DNA from: Sulfurimonas sp.
GTDB lineage: Bacteria; Campylobacterota; Campylobacteria; Campylobacterales; Sulfurimonadaceae
Direction of reading: 5' to 3'
Assembly: GCF_029027405.1 (NCBI RefSeq)
Contig: NZ_CP093396.1
Coordinates: 1,798,001-1,862,000, forward strand
Length of the DNA: 64,000 bases
In this document: in pieces, positions 1-8,840 of the stretch
Layout of the letters: each line of letters starts with the position of its first letter
Position numbering within the stretch: position 1 is the first letter of the stretch
Notes under the pieces: model-generated
Databases searched by the model: none
The model's input: only the letters and a program-made list of their open reading frames with translations
What the model was told of the DNA's origin: nothing
Made by a program: the position numbers and the translations under genes

Positions 1-625
1 TAGCAGTTATAGATGAGTCTAACTGTCTAAGGCTACCTGCTGCTGCATTTCTAGGATTTGCAAAAACTGCTTGTTCTTCTTTTAAACGAATCTCATTGAT
101 TTTTTCAAACTCATCTTTAAATATAACTACTTCACCACGAATTTCTATACGCTCTGCATAGTTTATACTTAAAGGAATTGAGCGAATTGTTTTTACATTT
201 TGAGTTATCAATTCCCCTACACTACCATCTCCACGAGTAATACCTTGAACTAACTTTCCATTTTCATAGATTAAGTTTAAACTAGCACCATCAAACTTTG
301 GTTCACAATAAAAAGAAATTTTTTCATCAAGTTTATATGTTTTTATGAGCCATTTTTCTAAGCCTTGTGAATCAAAGATATCTTCTAAACTCCACATACG
401 AGATAGATGCTTTGCTTTTGTAAAACCATCTGCAACAGCATCTCCAACTCTTTGTGTAGGTGAATTACTTAGTATATTATGCTTATTTTGTTCTTCATAT
501 TTTTCTAATTCTCTATATAAATTATCATATACCTCATCAGTTGTTAAAGGGTCATCTAACACATAATAATGCTTCGAGAAAAGATTTAACTTCTCTACTA
601 ATTTTTTATATTTATTTAAATCCAT
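1..625 (-). CDS. ligA: NAD-dependent DNA ligase LigA (N-terminal part, runs off window start)
   Basis: NAD+-dependent DNA ligase, which seals nicks during replication and repair. The minus-strand frame starts at ATG 625-623 (MDLNKYKKLVEKL) and stays open to the window edge, giving about 208 residues. It shows the Ia-domain motif YDNLYRELEKYE, the adenylation site EPKFDGASL with the active-site lysine, TRGDGSVGE, and the stretch AGSLRQLDSSITA, all hallmarks of LigA. The full family protein is about 650-670 aa, so roughly two thirds, including the OB, zinc, HhH and BRCT parts, lie outside the window. The identification is firm; only the 3' end is missing. Confidence 0.95.
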   Translation of the reverse strand, partial: MDLNKYKKLVEKLNLFSKHYYVLDDPLTTDEVYDNLYRELEKYEEQNKHNILSNSPTQRVGDAVADGFTKAKHLSRMWSLEDIFDSQGLEKWLIKTYKLDEKISFYCEPKFDGASLNLIYENGKLVQGITRGDGSVGELITQNVKTIRSIPLSINYAERIEIRGEVVIFKDEFEKINEIRLKEEQAVFANPRNAAAGSLRQLDSSITA

Positions 626-717
626 TCTATACTCTTTTTACTTAAAATCAAAACATATTTTTTATATTGAAAAAGTTTATTATTCAAAGCTAGTTTTCTT
701 ATTATAACATTGTAAAA

Positions 718-2046
718 TTAAACTTTTGTATTCAACCATTCTTTTTTATGATAGATATACCAATAGACCATACCTTTAATCAATGTTTCAATATTCATAA
801 TCATAAATATAACAACAACCCCGTATCCCATTTTATACGCTATAAACGAAGGAATAACCCGAAGAAACCACAAAGATAATACATTTACTTTCAATGTAGT
901 TTTTGTAGCACCTGCTCCTCTTAATGCTCCCGAGTAAACAAACATTATTGCTAAGGGAATTTGAGCAAGTCCCACAAGAATAAGATACTTAGATGCTATT
1001 TCTATTGTTGCTAAATCTTTTGTAAAAAAATTCACTAGAACTTCAGGAAAAAGTATTAAAAAAACACCTACACTCCCCATAAATATATAAGCAATTCTTC
1101 CACTAATTATTCCCATTTTATAAGCTAGATCTTTATTGTTAGCTCCAAGGTTCTGTCCTACTAAAGCCATAGCGGCTATCGAAAACCCAAAACCGGGCAT
1201 AAAAGCTATACCCTCTATACGAAGCCCTACTTGATAACCAGCAAGTCCTGCTGTTCCATAAGCTGTAATAATTGAAATGAAAACTAAAAAAGACATACTA
1301 GAAATTCCACGATCAAGTGCTGCACTCCAACCAACATTCCAAACTCGTTTCATATCTTTTATACGAATAATTGGGATTAAGTTTAACTTTGCTTTTGGTT
1401 TTTTTAACAAGATTAGATAAGCAATCACATTAAAACAATAAGCAATGACAGTAGCATAGGCAGCCCCCTCTATGCCATAAGCCTCAAAACCAAAATGACC
1501 AAAAATCAAAACATAGTTTAAAAAGGCATTTATAGATGCTGAAATAAGTTTTATATAGAGGGAACTCTTTGTATCACCAGCTGCAGAAAGCGCATTATAG
1601 AGAAGATTATCTATAAATATAAATACAATACCAAGGGAGAGTATTTTAAAATACATTGAACCTTGAATGACAACCTCTGCTTCCGCCCCCATCAAAACAT
1701 ATATATGTTCACTCGCAAAGTATCCACCAATAGTTACAAAGATAGAAAGAAATATAGCAAAGATTCCAAGTGAATATAAAAGAGCAGATGCTCGTCTTTT
1801 TCTACCCTGTCCTATAAACCTAGAGATAAGAGCATTTCCGCCTATAACATAAAGAGTCATTAAAACATTTATAACCATCATAAACTGCATACTCATGCCA
1901 ACAGCCGCCAAAGCTGAGATACTAATCATACCAACCATCAACATATCTATAATGATTTGAAGTATATCTACGAGGTGTTTTAGTGCAGCAGGAAGAGCAA
2001 TCGAAAAAACTCTTTTTGTATCATTTGAAATAAGTCTAGTAAAAAT
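718..2046 (-). CDS. MATE family efflux transporter, probable AUU start
   Basis: Multidrug and toxin extrusion (MATE) type cation antiporter of the inner membrane, with about 12 hydrophobic helices; the substrate is unknown. The first in-frame ATG (1944) would remove most of TM1. The frame is open upstream to a stop at 2083-2085, and the upstream codons encode a typical MATE N-terminus: IFTRLISNDTKRVFSIALPA, then LKHLVDILQIIIDMLMVGM. There is no in-frame ATG, GTG or TTG there. An ATT codon at 2046-2044 lies 5 nt after AAAGGTG, a good ribosome binding site, so I place the start at ATT (442 aa). The alternatives are a mutated start codon or a sequencing error. The family call is firm; the start is inferred. 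Confidence 0.8.
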   Translation of the reverse strand: MFTRLISNDTKRVFSIALPAALKHLVDILQIIIDMLMVGMISISALAAVGMSMQFMMVINVLMTLYVIGGNALISRFIGQGRKRRASALLYSLGIFAIFLSIFVTIGGYFASEHIYVLMGAEAEVVIQGSMYFKILSLGIVFIFIDNLLYNALSAAGDTKSSLYIKLISASINAFLNYVLIFGHFGFEAYGIEGAAYATVIAYCFNVIAYLILLKKPKAKLNLIPIIRIKDMKRVWNVGWSAALDRGISSMSFLVFISIITAYGTAGLAGYQVGLRIEGIAFMPGFGFSIAAMALVGQNLGANNKDLAYKMGIISGRIAYIFMGSVGVFLILFPEVLVNFFTKDLATIEIASKYLILVGLAQIPLAIMFVYSGALRGAGATKTTLKVNVLSLWFLRVIPSFIAYKMGYGVVVIFMIMNIETLIKGMVYWYIYHKKEWLNTKV

Positions 2047-2146
2047 TGTGACACCTTTGAAATTTATTATTTCGTATAGTATCTAAAGGATATTTAATAA
2101 GCTTAGTTTTGATACAATTGCACAGTAATATATACCAAGGATTATA

Positions 2147-3562
2147 GTGAAAAAATTATCAATAAAATTTAAAAACATTGCTTTAGTAAAAGAAATTGAA
2201 TCTCCTGAAAACCCAGCTGGCTTAGAAAAAAGAGTTGCTTTAACACCTAAAGATGTCAGAGAACTAACAGCTATCGGTATTAAAGTTTTTGTAGAGTATG
2301 GTGCTGGTTTAGGCGTTGGTTTTGAAGATGCTGAGTATTTAGATAATGGTGCTTTAATGCAAAATGCGAATGAAATATATGTAAATAAAGATATGATTAT
2401 TAAGTTTAAAGGTCCCTCTTTGGACTCTATCTCACAGATGAGAAAGGGTTGTACTCTCTTTTGTATGGCACATTTTCACTCCTTTCCTGATCGTGCAAAA
2501 ATGCTTGAAGATTCAAATATAAATGTTATAGCTATGGAAGAAATTGTAGAATCTCCAAAAGTTCAAACAGATGAACAAATACTTGCAAGAGCAGCAATGG
2601 CTGAGGCACTTAAAAATTTCATTGAAGATAAAAGCATTAGTGATTTAAAAATATTTGTAATTGGTCGCAACGAAAGGTTAGCAGGTGCGGTTAGACGCGC
2701 AGGAAACCGTAACCCATCTTCACTAAATATGCTTCATACTGATGTAAAATTTGAAGAATTAAAAGATAAAGGAAATAATACTCTTTACTTTTATGACAGT
2801 GAAAGTTTTGATGATAAACATAATATTATTGAAAAATTAAATAATGCAGGCTCTCATATTTTTGACCTTCATAAGTTTGAGATGTCAAATGGTAAAGCAG
2901 CAATTGCAAATTATAGAAATACCCATAAACCTTTTGAATTTGGACTAAGAAGAATCCAATGTCTTCATGAAACAGGACAAGCTGGTGCAAGGTATGGAAT
3001 CAAACTACTTAAAGCAAACAAGCCTGATTTAGATATTCGAGAAGCAAAAGTTGTAGTTCTTGGTTATGGGAATGTAGCACGAGGTGCTATGCATGAAATC
3101 TACAACCAAGGCTTTAAAGACATCAATGTATTAGGTCGAACACAAACAACTAAAGAAAAAATAGATTTCTTTCTAAGAGGTGTTGATTTAGTTGTAAACG
3201 GCGCAGAACTACCACGAGAAATGAGAGGTATGACTTATCTTGTAAGTAATGACCATCTAAAACGAATTATTCCTAAAGGTTCAGTTGTGATTGACCTTGT
3301 TGGAGGAAGTGAAACAAACAGAAGTGCTGTGGAGTCCGTTCTCTCGTGTACATTTTTAACTGAGCCACATTTCGTTCAAGATGAAGTTACAGTTTCAGCA
3401 TTATGGGGCTGGCCAATGCTTGGAATGATGAGAGAGAGTGCCATAAAATATTCTTCTCAAATTGTAGATGTTTTAATTAGAAGAGAAAAAGTAATAGAAG
3501 GCTTAGATAACTTAACGCCTGGAGTTAAGAGAGCCTTAGTCTGTGGACCTTTTACTCACTAA
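2147..3562 (+). CDS. Alanine dehydrogenase/PNT-like NAD(P)-dependent oxidoreductase
   Basis: A 471-aa protein with the alanine dehydrogenase/transhydrogenase-alpha fold. The N-terminal AlaDh_PNT_N-like part (about residues 10-140) contains EKRVALTPKDVREL and VEYGAGLGVGF. The Rossmann part carries VVVLGYGNVARG near residues 302-313, preceded by HETGQAGARYG. The family covers alanine dehydrogenase, transhydrogenase alpha, saccharopine-type dehydrogenases and N5-(carboxyethyl)ornithine synthase. It is longer than alanine dehydrogenase (about 370 aa), with extra sequence between the two domains, so the substrate cannot be named. It starts at GTG 2147, 6 nt after AAGGA. It stands alone, divergent from the MATE gene. 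Confidence 0.75.
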   Translation: MKKLSIKFKNIALVKEIESPENPAGLEKRVALTPKDVRELTAIGIKVFVEYGAGLGVGFEDAEYLDNGALMQNANEIYVNKDMIIKFKGPSLDSISQMRKGCTLFCMAHFHSFPDRAKMLEDSNINVIAMEEIVESPKVQTDEQILARAAMAEALKNFIEDKSISDLKIFVIGRNERLAGAVRRAGNRNPSSLNMLHTDVKFEELKDKGNNTLYFYDSESFDDKHNIIEKLNNAGSHIFDLHKFEMSNGKAAIANYRNTHKPFEFGLRRIQCLHETGQAGARYGIKLLKANKPDLDIREAKVVVLGYGNVARGAMHEIYNQGFKDINVLGRTQTTKEKIDFFLRGVDLVVNGAELPREMRGMTYLVSNDHLKRIIPKGSVVIDLVGGSETNRSAVESVLSCTFLTEPHFVQDEVTVSALWGWPMLGMMRESAIKYSSQIVDVLIRREKVIEGLDNLTPGVKRALVCGPFTH

Positions 3563-3576
3563 TATCTCACACTATA

Positions 3577-3849
3577 TTAAGCAAAGAGTTTAGCAACTTC
3601 TTGCATCTCTTGTATTAGCTCTTCTTTTGTCTCAAAATATAGAACTTTTTTATCTTTTACTTCTTCTTTTGGAGGAGTAAAATCGAAAACTAAAATATAC
3701 TTATGTAAATGTACTTTTCCTTCGTTCATCTCCATCCACTCTAAACTCATTTCAGCCATTTCGCCATCGAGTTCTATAAGTGCAGCAGGATATAGCATTT
3801 TTACTCTGTTTAAATCTATCTCTTCATTCTCAAATTTATAAATCATCAT
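3577..3849 (-). CDS. Conserved small acidic hypothetical protein
   Basis: A 90-aa soluble, acidic protein with no signal peptide or membrane segment and no motif I recognise. It contains LDGEMAEMSLEWMEMNEG and a C-terminal helix rich in Glu and Leu. Its start overlaps the 3' end of the upstream membrane protein gene by 14 bp, so the two are probably co-translated. It is the last gene of a three-gene minus-strand run after the MFS transporter and converges on the oxidoreductase gene. Function unknown. Confidence 0.65.
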   Translation of the reverse strand: MMIYKFENEEIDLNRVKMLYPAALIELDGEMAEMSLEWMEMNEGKVHLHKYILVFDFTPPKEEVKDKKVLYFETKEELIQEMQEVAKLFA

Positions 3850-4087
3850 CTGTCTTATTTAAAGTTTTACTCATCTTACCACTTCTCATTTTTAAGTATG
3901 CTAAAAAACCCAAAGTTGTTCCAACAACTATAAAAGCACTGCCAAGATAATCATCTTTCTCATAAGCCATTATTATCCAACATATATCAGCAAATAAATA
4001 AACTATAACTGCTTGATAAATTTTACCCTTGTATGTTAAATATGCACCAATATTTAAAAGTAATCCACCAATAACTGCAAAACTCAT
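3836..4087 (-). CDS. Small membrane protein, three predicted helices
   Basis: An 83-aa integral membrane protein with hydrophobic stretches at about residues 3-18, 24-42 and 50-66, followed by a polar tail (SGKMSKTLNKTDDDL). The spacing of short helices resembles YrhK- or SemiSWEET-like small membrane proteins, but no diagnostic motif is visible, so function is left open. It begins 1 base into the stop codon of the MFS gene (end-to-start overlap at 4087) and overlaps the downstream 90-aa gene, which points to one transcript of three genes. Confidence 0.65.
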   Translation of the reverse strand: MSFAVIGGLLLNIGAYLTYKGKIYQAVIVYLFADICWIIMAYEKDDYLGSAFIVVGTTLGFLAYLKMRSGKMSKTLNKTDDDL

Positions 4088-5292
4088 TATCTAATATCCT
4101 TAATTTTTTGACTCTTTAATATCCATGAAAAGTATAAGCCACCCAGCATGAAACCTACCCCTATAAATATCGTAATCAACTCCAAAGAAAAATCATTTGT
4201 AGCTAAAAAGCCTATCATAAAGGAAGTAAAAGCAGCAGCACTTAAAAAGAGCATATCATTATATGCCACAATTCGCCCATAATATTTTTCTTCTATATTT
4301 TGTTGAAGTAAGGTGTAAGTATATGACCAAAGTGTAGTTGTAAAAAAACCTACACACAAACTAGCTATTAAGGAAAGATAAAAATCATGCATCATGTAAG
4401 CCCAAAACCAAACAGCGATGCCTTGCATTATAAAGATATATACTACTCTTTTATTATTTACCCAATTACTTATAAGTATAGGTCCTATAACTAATCCAAT
4501 AGCACGAGAAGTATGCATAAGTCCAAGAGCTAAAGAGGTTGCTATTGCAGATGCATAGTACTTATCTACCATCAGTGCTACTAAAGCGTCAAAAGCAGTT
4601 AAACCTACAAATGCATGAATTATCATTAGATGCAAAGCTTGAGGAGTTCGTTTTAAATAACTAAAAGTTCCCTTCATCATTTGAAGTAAATTTTCACCAC
4701 TTTTTATAATTTCCACTTTAATTTCTAAATTGTAAAGAAGAATAAAGCCAAGAACAAACATACTAGCATCTAGTATAAATGCAACCTTTACACCAAAAAG
4801 ATAAACAACAAATCCACTTAATGCCATTCCTAAAGTATAAGAAAATGACCAAATAATAGAGTGGAGTTCATTTGCCTTTTGTAATTTATCTCCTTTTAAA
4901 ATTTTAGGAAGCAATGACATCTCTGTTGTAAAGTAAAAAGAAGCTGCTGCCATTTTTATAAAAATGAGAGTATATAAAAGCCATAAATCTTGCAAAGAGT
5001 TTACTAAAATTAAAAATAATGTAGCAAATATTTCTATACCAATCAAAAAAAGCATTAATTTTTTTGGTTTAACACTATCAATAATTACGCCAGAGAAAGG
5101 TGCTTGAATAACTCCTGCTAAAAAATGAAGCATTGCAGTAAAAGCAATAACTCTAGCATCTACACCCATTTCTAATAATAATGTATAAATTGCTACATTA
5201 CTAAACCACGCACCAAAATATGCAATTAGCTGTATAATTGAGAGTCTTCTAAGTATGGAATGTGATTGTAATAACTTTATATATTCGTTCAT
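4087..5292 (-). CDS. Major facilitator superfamily transporter
   Basis: A 401-aa inner-membrane protein with about 12 transmembrane helices and MFS character. Loop 2-3 reads GVIIDSVKPKKLM, a variant of the MFS motif A (GxxxDrxGrkk). Its size and helix count match the MFS drug- or solute-exporter group (MFS_1/enterobactin-exporter-like). No residue reveals the substrate. It is the first gene of a three-gene minus-strand cluster, divergent from flaG, so its promoter must lie in the 98-bp interval 5293-5390. Confidence 0.85.
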   Translation of the reverse strand: MNEYIKLLQSHSILRRLSIIQLIAYFGAWFSNVAIYTLLLEMGVDARVIAFTAMLHFLAGVIQAPFSGVIIDSVKPKKLMLFLIGIEIFATLFLILVNSLQDLWLLYTLIFIKMAAASFYFTTEMSLLPKILKGDKLQKANELHSIIWSFSYTLGMALSGFVVYLFGVKVAFILDASMFVLGFILLYNLEIKVEIIKSGENLLQMMKGTFSYLKRTPQALHLMIIHAFVGLTAFDALVALMVDKYYASAIATSLALGLMHTSRAIGLVIGPILISNWVNNKRVVYIFIMQGIAVWFWAYMMHDFYLSLIASLCVGFFTTTLWSYTYTLLQQNIEEKYYGRIVAYNDMLFLSAAAFTSFMIGFLATNDFSLELITIFIGVGFMLGGLYFSWILKSQKIKDIR

Positions 5293-5327
5293 AAATGAAA
5301 GATTATCATAAAATTAAATAATTTAAT

Positions 5328-5354
5328 TAAAGTTATTCTTTTATATGTCGATAT
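5328..5354 (+). promoter_or_regulatory. Sigma-28 (FliA) promoter of flaG
   Basis: TAAAGTTA (5328-5335), 11 bp of spacer, then GTCGATAT (5347-5354). This matches the FliA-type pattern TAAAGTTT-N11-GCCGATAA and its epsilonproteobacterial variant ending in CGATAT, with the same spacing of 21 bases from TAAA to CGAT. It lies 37 bp before the flaG start. A late flagellar gene is the expected target of sigma-28. Confidence 0.75.
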
Positions 5355-5390
5355 GTTATATAATAATATTCTTTAAACAAGGAGTAGGTC

Positions 5391-5765
5391 ATGGATGGCA
5401 TAGAAAATGTTGCTTTGCAACAGCAATCAAAAGTGAATACAAAAGCTCAAGGAAGAGCAACTCATCAAGTTAAACAACCTAAGCAAGAAAGTATAGTAAA
5501 AGAGTTACAAAAAGAAGTTTCATCTACAAAAACTGAAATTAATTCAAAAGAACAAGTGCAAGATTTAGTAAATCAACTAAATAATGCGATGGCTCCAATG
5601 AACACAAATTTAAAATTTGGTGTTGATTCACAAGATATATTCTTTGTATCTGTCATTGAAGAGGAAACAAGTAGAATTATTAGAAGATTCCCAGCAGAAC
5701 AAGCTCAAGACTTTCTTCCAAAAATGAAAGAAGTAATTGGAATTTTATTTGATTTAAAAGGGTAA
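5391..5765 (+). CDS. flaG: FlaG family flagellar protein
   Basis: A 124-aa FlaG-family protein, which affects flagellar filament length. The N-terminal half is a Gln/Lys-rich low-complexity linker. The conserved C-terminal domain (about residues 55-124) contains LNNAMAPMNTNLKFGVD, a central strand ending in VSVIEEETSRIIRRFP, and MKEVIGILFDLKG, the typical FlaG pattern. It starts at ATG 5391, with GGAG 7 nt upstream. No other flagellar gene is nearby; the link to motility rests on the family and on its sigma-28 promoter. Confidence 0.88.
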   Translation: MDGIENVALQQQSKVNTKAQGRATHQVKQPKQESIVKELQKEVSSTKTEINSKEQVQDLVNQLNNAMAPMNTNLKFGVDSQDIFFVSVIEEETSRIIRRFPAEQAQDFLPKMKEVIGILFDLKG

Positions 5766-5781
5766 TAGAAAAAACCCTTTT
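5756..5781 (+). terminator. Probable terminator after flaG
   Basis: AAAAGGGT (5756-5763) pairs with ACCCTTTT (5774-5781) around a 10-nt loop, followed by a T-rich stretch (TTTCTTTTCT). The stem overlaps the flaG stop codon. The shape fits an intrinsic terminator that insulates argG from flaG. Confidence 0.55.
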
Positions 5782-5829
5782 GGATTTCTTTTCTATACTC
5801 CTCCAAGCAAAAACTCACAAATATTTAGA

Positions 5830-5835
5830 TATAAT
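5830..5835 (+). promoter_or_regulatory. Likely sigma-70 -10 element of argG
   Basis: TATAAT preceded by TTTAGA, 35 bp before the argG ATG. No clear -35 box is visible, as is common in Campylobacterota, where AT-rich periodicity replaces it. The assignment rests on the perfect -10 match and its position. Confidence 0.5.
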
Positions 5836-5870
5836 CGCGACTATTATTTTACTCTTAAAGGGTTTTTCAT

Positions 5871-7088
5871 ATGAAAAAAGAAGTTAAAAAAGTAGTCCTT
5901 GCCTATTCTGGTGGATTAGACACAAGTGTTATTTTAAAATGGTTACAAGATGAATACCAATGTGAAGTTGTTACTTTTACCGCAGACTTAGGTCAAGGCG
6001 AAGAACTTGAACCAGCAAGAATCAAAGCTCTTGAGTTTGGTATAAAACCAGAAAATATTTTTATAGATGACCTTAGAGAAGAGTTTGTAAAAGATTTTGT
6101 TTACCCAATGTTTAGAGCAAATGCTATCTATGAAGGAGAATATCTTTTAGGTACTTCTATCGCTCGTCCACTAATTGCTAAAAGACAATGTGAAATCGCG
6201 AAACTCACGGGTGCAGATGGAGTAAGTCACGGTGCAACTGGAAAAGGTAATGATCAAGTTCGTTTTGAGATGGGTTATCTGGCACAAGACTCAACTTTAA
6301 CTATTATCGCTCCATGGAGAGAGTGGGATTTAAACTCTCGTGAAAAACTTCTCTCTTATGCTGAAGAACATAGCATCTCTATTGAGAAAAAAGGTAAAAA
6401 ATCACCTTATTCTATGGATGCGAACCTACTTCACATCTCTTATGAAGGTGGTATATTAGAAGACCCATCGGCAGAGCCTGAAGAATCTATGTGGCTATGG
6501 TCAACTTCACCAGAGAATGCTCCTAATAAAGCTGAGTACATCACACTCAATTATAAAAATGGAGATCCTGTTGCACTCAATGGTAAAGAGTTAAGCCCAG
6601 CAACAATGCTTAAAACTTTAAACGAGATTGGCGGAAAGCATGGAATCGGTCGTGTTGATATAGTTGAAAATCGTTTTGTAGGTATGAAAGCTCGTGGATG
6701 TTATGAAACTCCAGGGGGAACTATTATGCTAAAAGCTCATCGTGCTATAGAGTCCATAACTCTTGACCGTGAAGCAGCACATCTAAAAGATGAAATGATG
6801 CCTCGTTATGCAAAACTTATCTACAATGGTTTTTGGTTTGCACCAGAACGAGAGATGCTTCAAGCAGCAATTGACAATACTCAAAAGTATGTTCAAGGGG
6901 AAGTTCGTCTTAAACTTTACAAAGGTAGTATAATGGTTGTTGGAAGAACTTCTAATGTATCACTTTTTAATGAAGAATATTCAACTTTTGAAGAAGATGA
7001 AGTATATAACCAAAAAGATGCTGAAGGTTTTATCAAACTAAATGCTCTTCGATTTATTATCGAAGGTAAAGTCAGAAAAGGCAAATAA
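5871..7088 (+). CDS. argG: Argininosuccinate synthase
   Basis: Cytoplasmic ATP-dependent ligase that joins citrulline and aspartate, the penultimate step of arginine synthesis. The 405-aa length is typical of type 1 ArgG. Residues 10-18 (AYSGGLDTS) form the ATP-pyrophosphatase P-loop; [23 protein letters not shown] and [17 protein letters not shown] are family signatures. It is followed, with a 1-bp overlap (TAATG), by the FTR-rhodanese gene, so the two are translationally coupled. Confidence 0.97.
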   Translation: MKKEVKKVVLAYSGGLDTSVILKWLQDEYQCEVVTFTADLGQGEELEPARIKALEFGIKPENIFIDDLREEFVKDFVYPMFRANAIYEGEYLLGTSIARPLIAKRQCEIAKLTGADGVSHGATGKGNDQVRFEMGYLAQDSTLTIIAPWREWDLNSREKLLSYAEEHSISIEKKGKKSPYSMDANLLHISYEGGILEDPSAEPEESMWLWSTSPENAPNKAEYITLNYKNGDPVALNGKELSPATMLKTLNEIGGKHGIGRVDIVENRFVGMKARGCYETPGGTIMLKAHRAIESITLDREAAHLKDEMMPRYAKLIYNGFWFAPEREMLQAAIDNTQKYVQGEVRLKLYKGSIMVVGRTSNVSLFNEEYSTFEEDEVYNQKDAEGFIKLNALRFIIEGKVRKGK

Positions 7089-7825
7089 TGGCTATCAAAA
7101 AAATAGATATGAATTCAACAGAATTTATAACTGAAATGGAAAAGACAGTTGTATTTACTGATGATGTAATTAAAAGCTTAGGCTTAGAATATAACCCAGA
7201 ACTCACGGTAAATGAGGGTGTACAAATGGGTCTTGCAAGAAACCAAATGATGTACAACGAAAGATTTTGTCCTTGTTTTATGGTTGAGGAAGTTGATGGG
7301 AAGCATAAAAGTGTAGATGCTAGAACATGTCCTTGTGAACCAGCTAAAACAAAAGAAATACCTGAAACTGGCTCATGTCACTGTGGAATATTTTGTACTC
7401 CTGAGTTTGTAATAAAAAAGCGTTTAGAGATGCAAGCAGAAGAAGTTGTACACACTCACTCCCGCGGTTTAAGTAAAGAAGAATGTGAACTTTTAGTAAA
7501 CCAAGATGAACTTGATAGTGATGAACTTTTAGCTCTTTTAGAAGCTAGAGAACTTGATATGGTAGATTTTAAACTTGTAGATGTTCGTGAACATATGGAA
7601 TGGCAAATGGGTCATATAAAAGGTGCTGATAAGTTAGTTCCAACAAGCAGCTTTTATCAAGCGATAGAAGAAGCAAATCTTAATAAAAATGAAAATATCA
7701 TACTTTACTGTCATATTGGAAGTCGTTCTGCACATGTTGCAAGAATTTTACCAGATATGGGCTATGCAAAGATAGGAAATTTGACTCATGGGATCGTATC
7801 TTTTAGTGGCGAAATAAATAGATAA
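7088..7825 (+). CDS. Ferredoxin-thioredoxin reductase catalytic domain fused to rhodanese
   Basis: A 245-aa two-domain protein. Residues 20-115 resemble the FTR catalytic (beta) chain, which binds a 4Fe-4S cluster next to a redox disulfide: C61-P-C63, C81-P-C83 and C97-H-C99, with an extra C103. Residues 160-245 form a rhodanese domain (LVDVREHMEWQMGHIKGAD) with active-site C208 in ILYCHIGSRSAH, able to carry a persulfide. Family knowledge suggests disulfide reduction by ferredoxin-derived electrons coupled to sulfur transfer; the physiological partner is unknown. No FTR variable subunit is nearby. It overlaps argG by 1 bp and lies 19 bp before rplI. Confidence 0.85.
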   Translation: MAIKKIDMNSTEFITEMEKTVVFTDDVIKSLGLEYNPELTVNEGVQMGLARNQMMYNERFCPCFMVEEVDGKHKSVDARTCPCEPAKTKEIPETGSCHCGIFCTPEFVIKKRLEMQAEEVVHTHSRGLSKEECELLVNQDELDSDELLALLEARELDMVDFKLVDVREHMEWQMGHIKGADKLVPTSSFYQAIEEANLNKNENIILYCHIGSRSAHVARILPDMGYAKIGNLTHGIVSFSGEINR

Positions 7826-7844
7826 AAATAAGAAGGATTATATA

Positions 7845-8291
7845 GTGAAAGTATTATTAATTAAAGATGTTAAAAGTTTAGGTAAAAAAGGCGAAGTTAA
7901 AGAAGTTAAAGATGGATATGGGAAAAATTTTTTAATTGGAAAAGGTTTTGCAAGACATGCAACTGCTGAGATACTTGCTCTGCATGCACAAGATGAGATA
8001 ATAGTAGCCCAAAATCTTGAAAAAGAAGTAAATATTCTTAAAGAAATTGCAAAAGATTTAGATAAAGCAGAAATCATCATAACTAAAAAACTAGGTCAAA
8101 ATGGTCACCTTTTTGGTTCTGTAACAAAAGATGAAATAGCTCATGCCCTTAAAGAACAACACGGCATTGAGATAGATAAAAAACATATAAATGAAAAACA
8201 TGCTATCAAAACTATCGGTGAACATGATTTAGATTTTAAACTAGGTCACGGTCTTCACGCGGTACTTCATGTGGATGTTCAAGGAGAATAA
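7845..8291 (+). CDS. rplI: 50S ribosomal protein L9
   Basis: A 148-aa L9. It starts at GTG 7845 after AGAAGGA and opens with MKVLLIKDVKSLGKKGEVKE, followed by the conserved DGYGKNFLIGKGFA that binds 23S rRNA. The central helix and the C-terminal domain (GSVTKDEIAHAL, HGLHAVLHVDV) are intact. It sits 6 bp before hslV, in the order rplI-hslV-hslU. Confidence 0.97.
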   Translation: MKVLLIKDVKSLGKKGEVKEVKDGYGKNFLIGKGFARHATAEILALHAQDEIIVAQNLEKEVNILKEIAKDLDKAEIIITKKLGQNGHLFGSVTKDEIAHALKEQHGIEIDKKHINEKHAIKTIGEHDLDFKLGHGLHAVLHVDVQGE

Positions 8292-8297
8292 TAAACT

Positions 8298-8840
8298 ATG
8301 TTTGATGCTACTACAATACTTGCTTACAAAGGTAAAAATAAAGCTGTTATAGGCGGAGATGGACAAGTTACTTTTGGAGATTCTGTTTTAAAAGGTAACG
8401 CAACCAAAATTCGTAAACTGGGTTCAGGTAAAATTCTTGCAGGTTTTGCAGGTAGTACCGCAGATGCTTTTAATCTTTTTGATATGTTTGAAGAATTTTT
8501 AGAAGATAAAAAAGGTGATTTATTAAAATCGGTCATAGAATTTTCAAAGGCTTGGCGAAAAGATAAAGTTCTTCGTAGACTTGAAGCAATGATGATTGTT
8601 TTAAACAATAAACACATTTTTATTCTTACTGGGAATGGTGATGTTGTTGAACCTGAAGATGGAGAAATAGCATCTATTGGAAGTGGTGGAAACTATGCTA
8701 TTTCAGCTGCCAGAGCATTAAAGAAACATGCAAAACTTGATGAAGAAGAACTTGTAAAGGAAAGCCTAGGTGTAGCAGCAGACCTATGCATCTATACTAA
8801 TCATAATATTAAAACACTGATATTAGAAAAAGGTAAATAA
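8298..8840 (+). CDS. hslV: HslV peptidase subunit of the HslUV protease
   Basis: N-terminal-nucleophile threonine peptidase that forms the core of the ATP-dependent HslUV (ClpQY) protease. It is 180 aa. The N-terminus [15 protein letters not shown] provides the catalytic Thr after processing, and [19 protein letters not shown] and [13 protein letters not shown] are family signatures. It overlaps hslU by 1 bp (TAATG), which couples translation of the two subunits. Confidence 0.97.
   Translation: MFDATTILAYKGKNKAVIGGDGQVTFGDSVLKGNATKIRKLGSGKILAGFAGSTADAFNLFDMFEEFLEDKKGDLLKSVIEFSKAWRKDKVLRRLEAMMIVLNNKHIFILTGNGDVVEPEDGEIASIGSGGNYAISAARALKKHAKLDEEELVKESLGVAADLCIYTNHNIKTLILEKGK

Noticed and set aside
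7072-7257. Minus-strand frame inside argG/FTR genes
   Set aside because: Shadow of well-conserved plus-strand genes; Cys and Ser content is typical of antisense frames, and it has no ribosome binding site.
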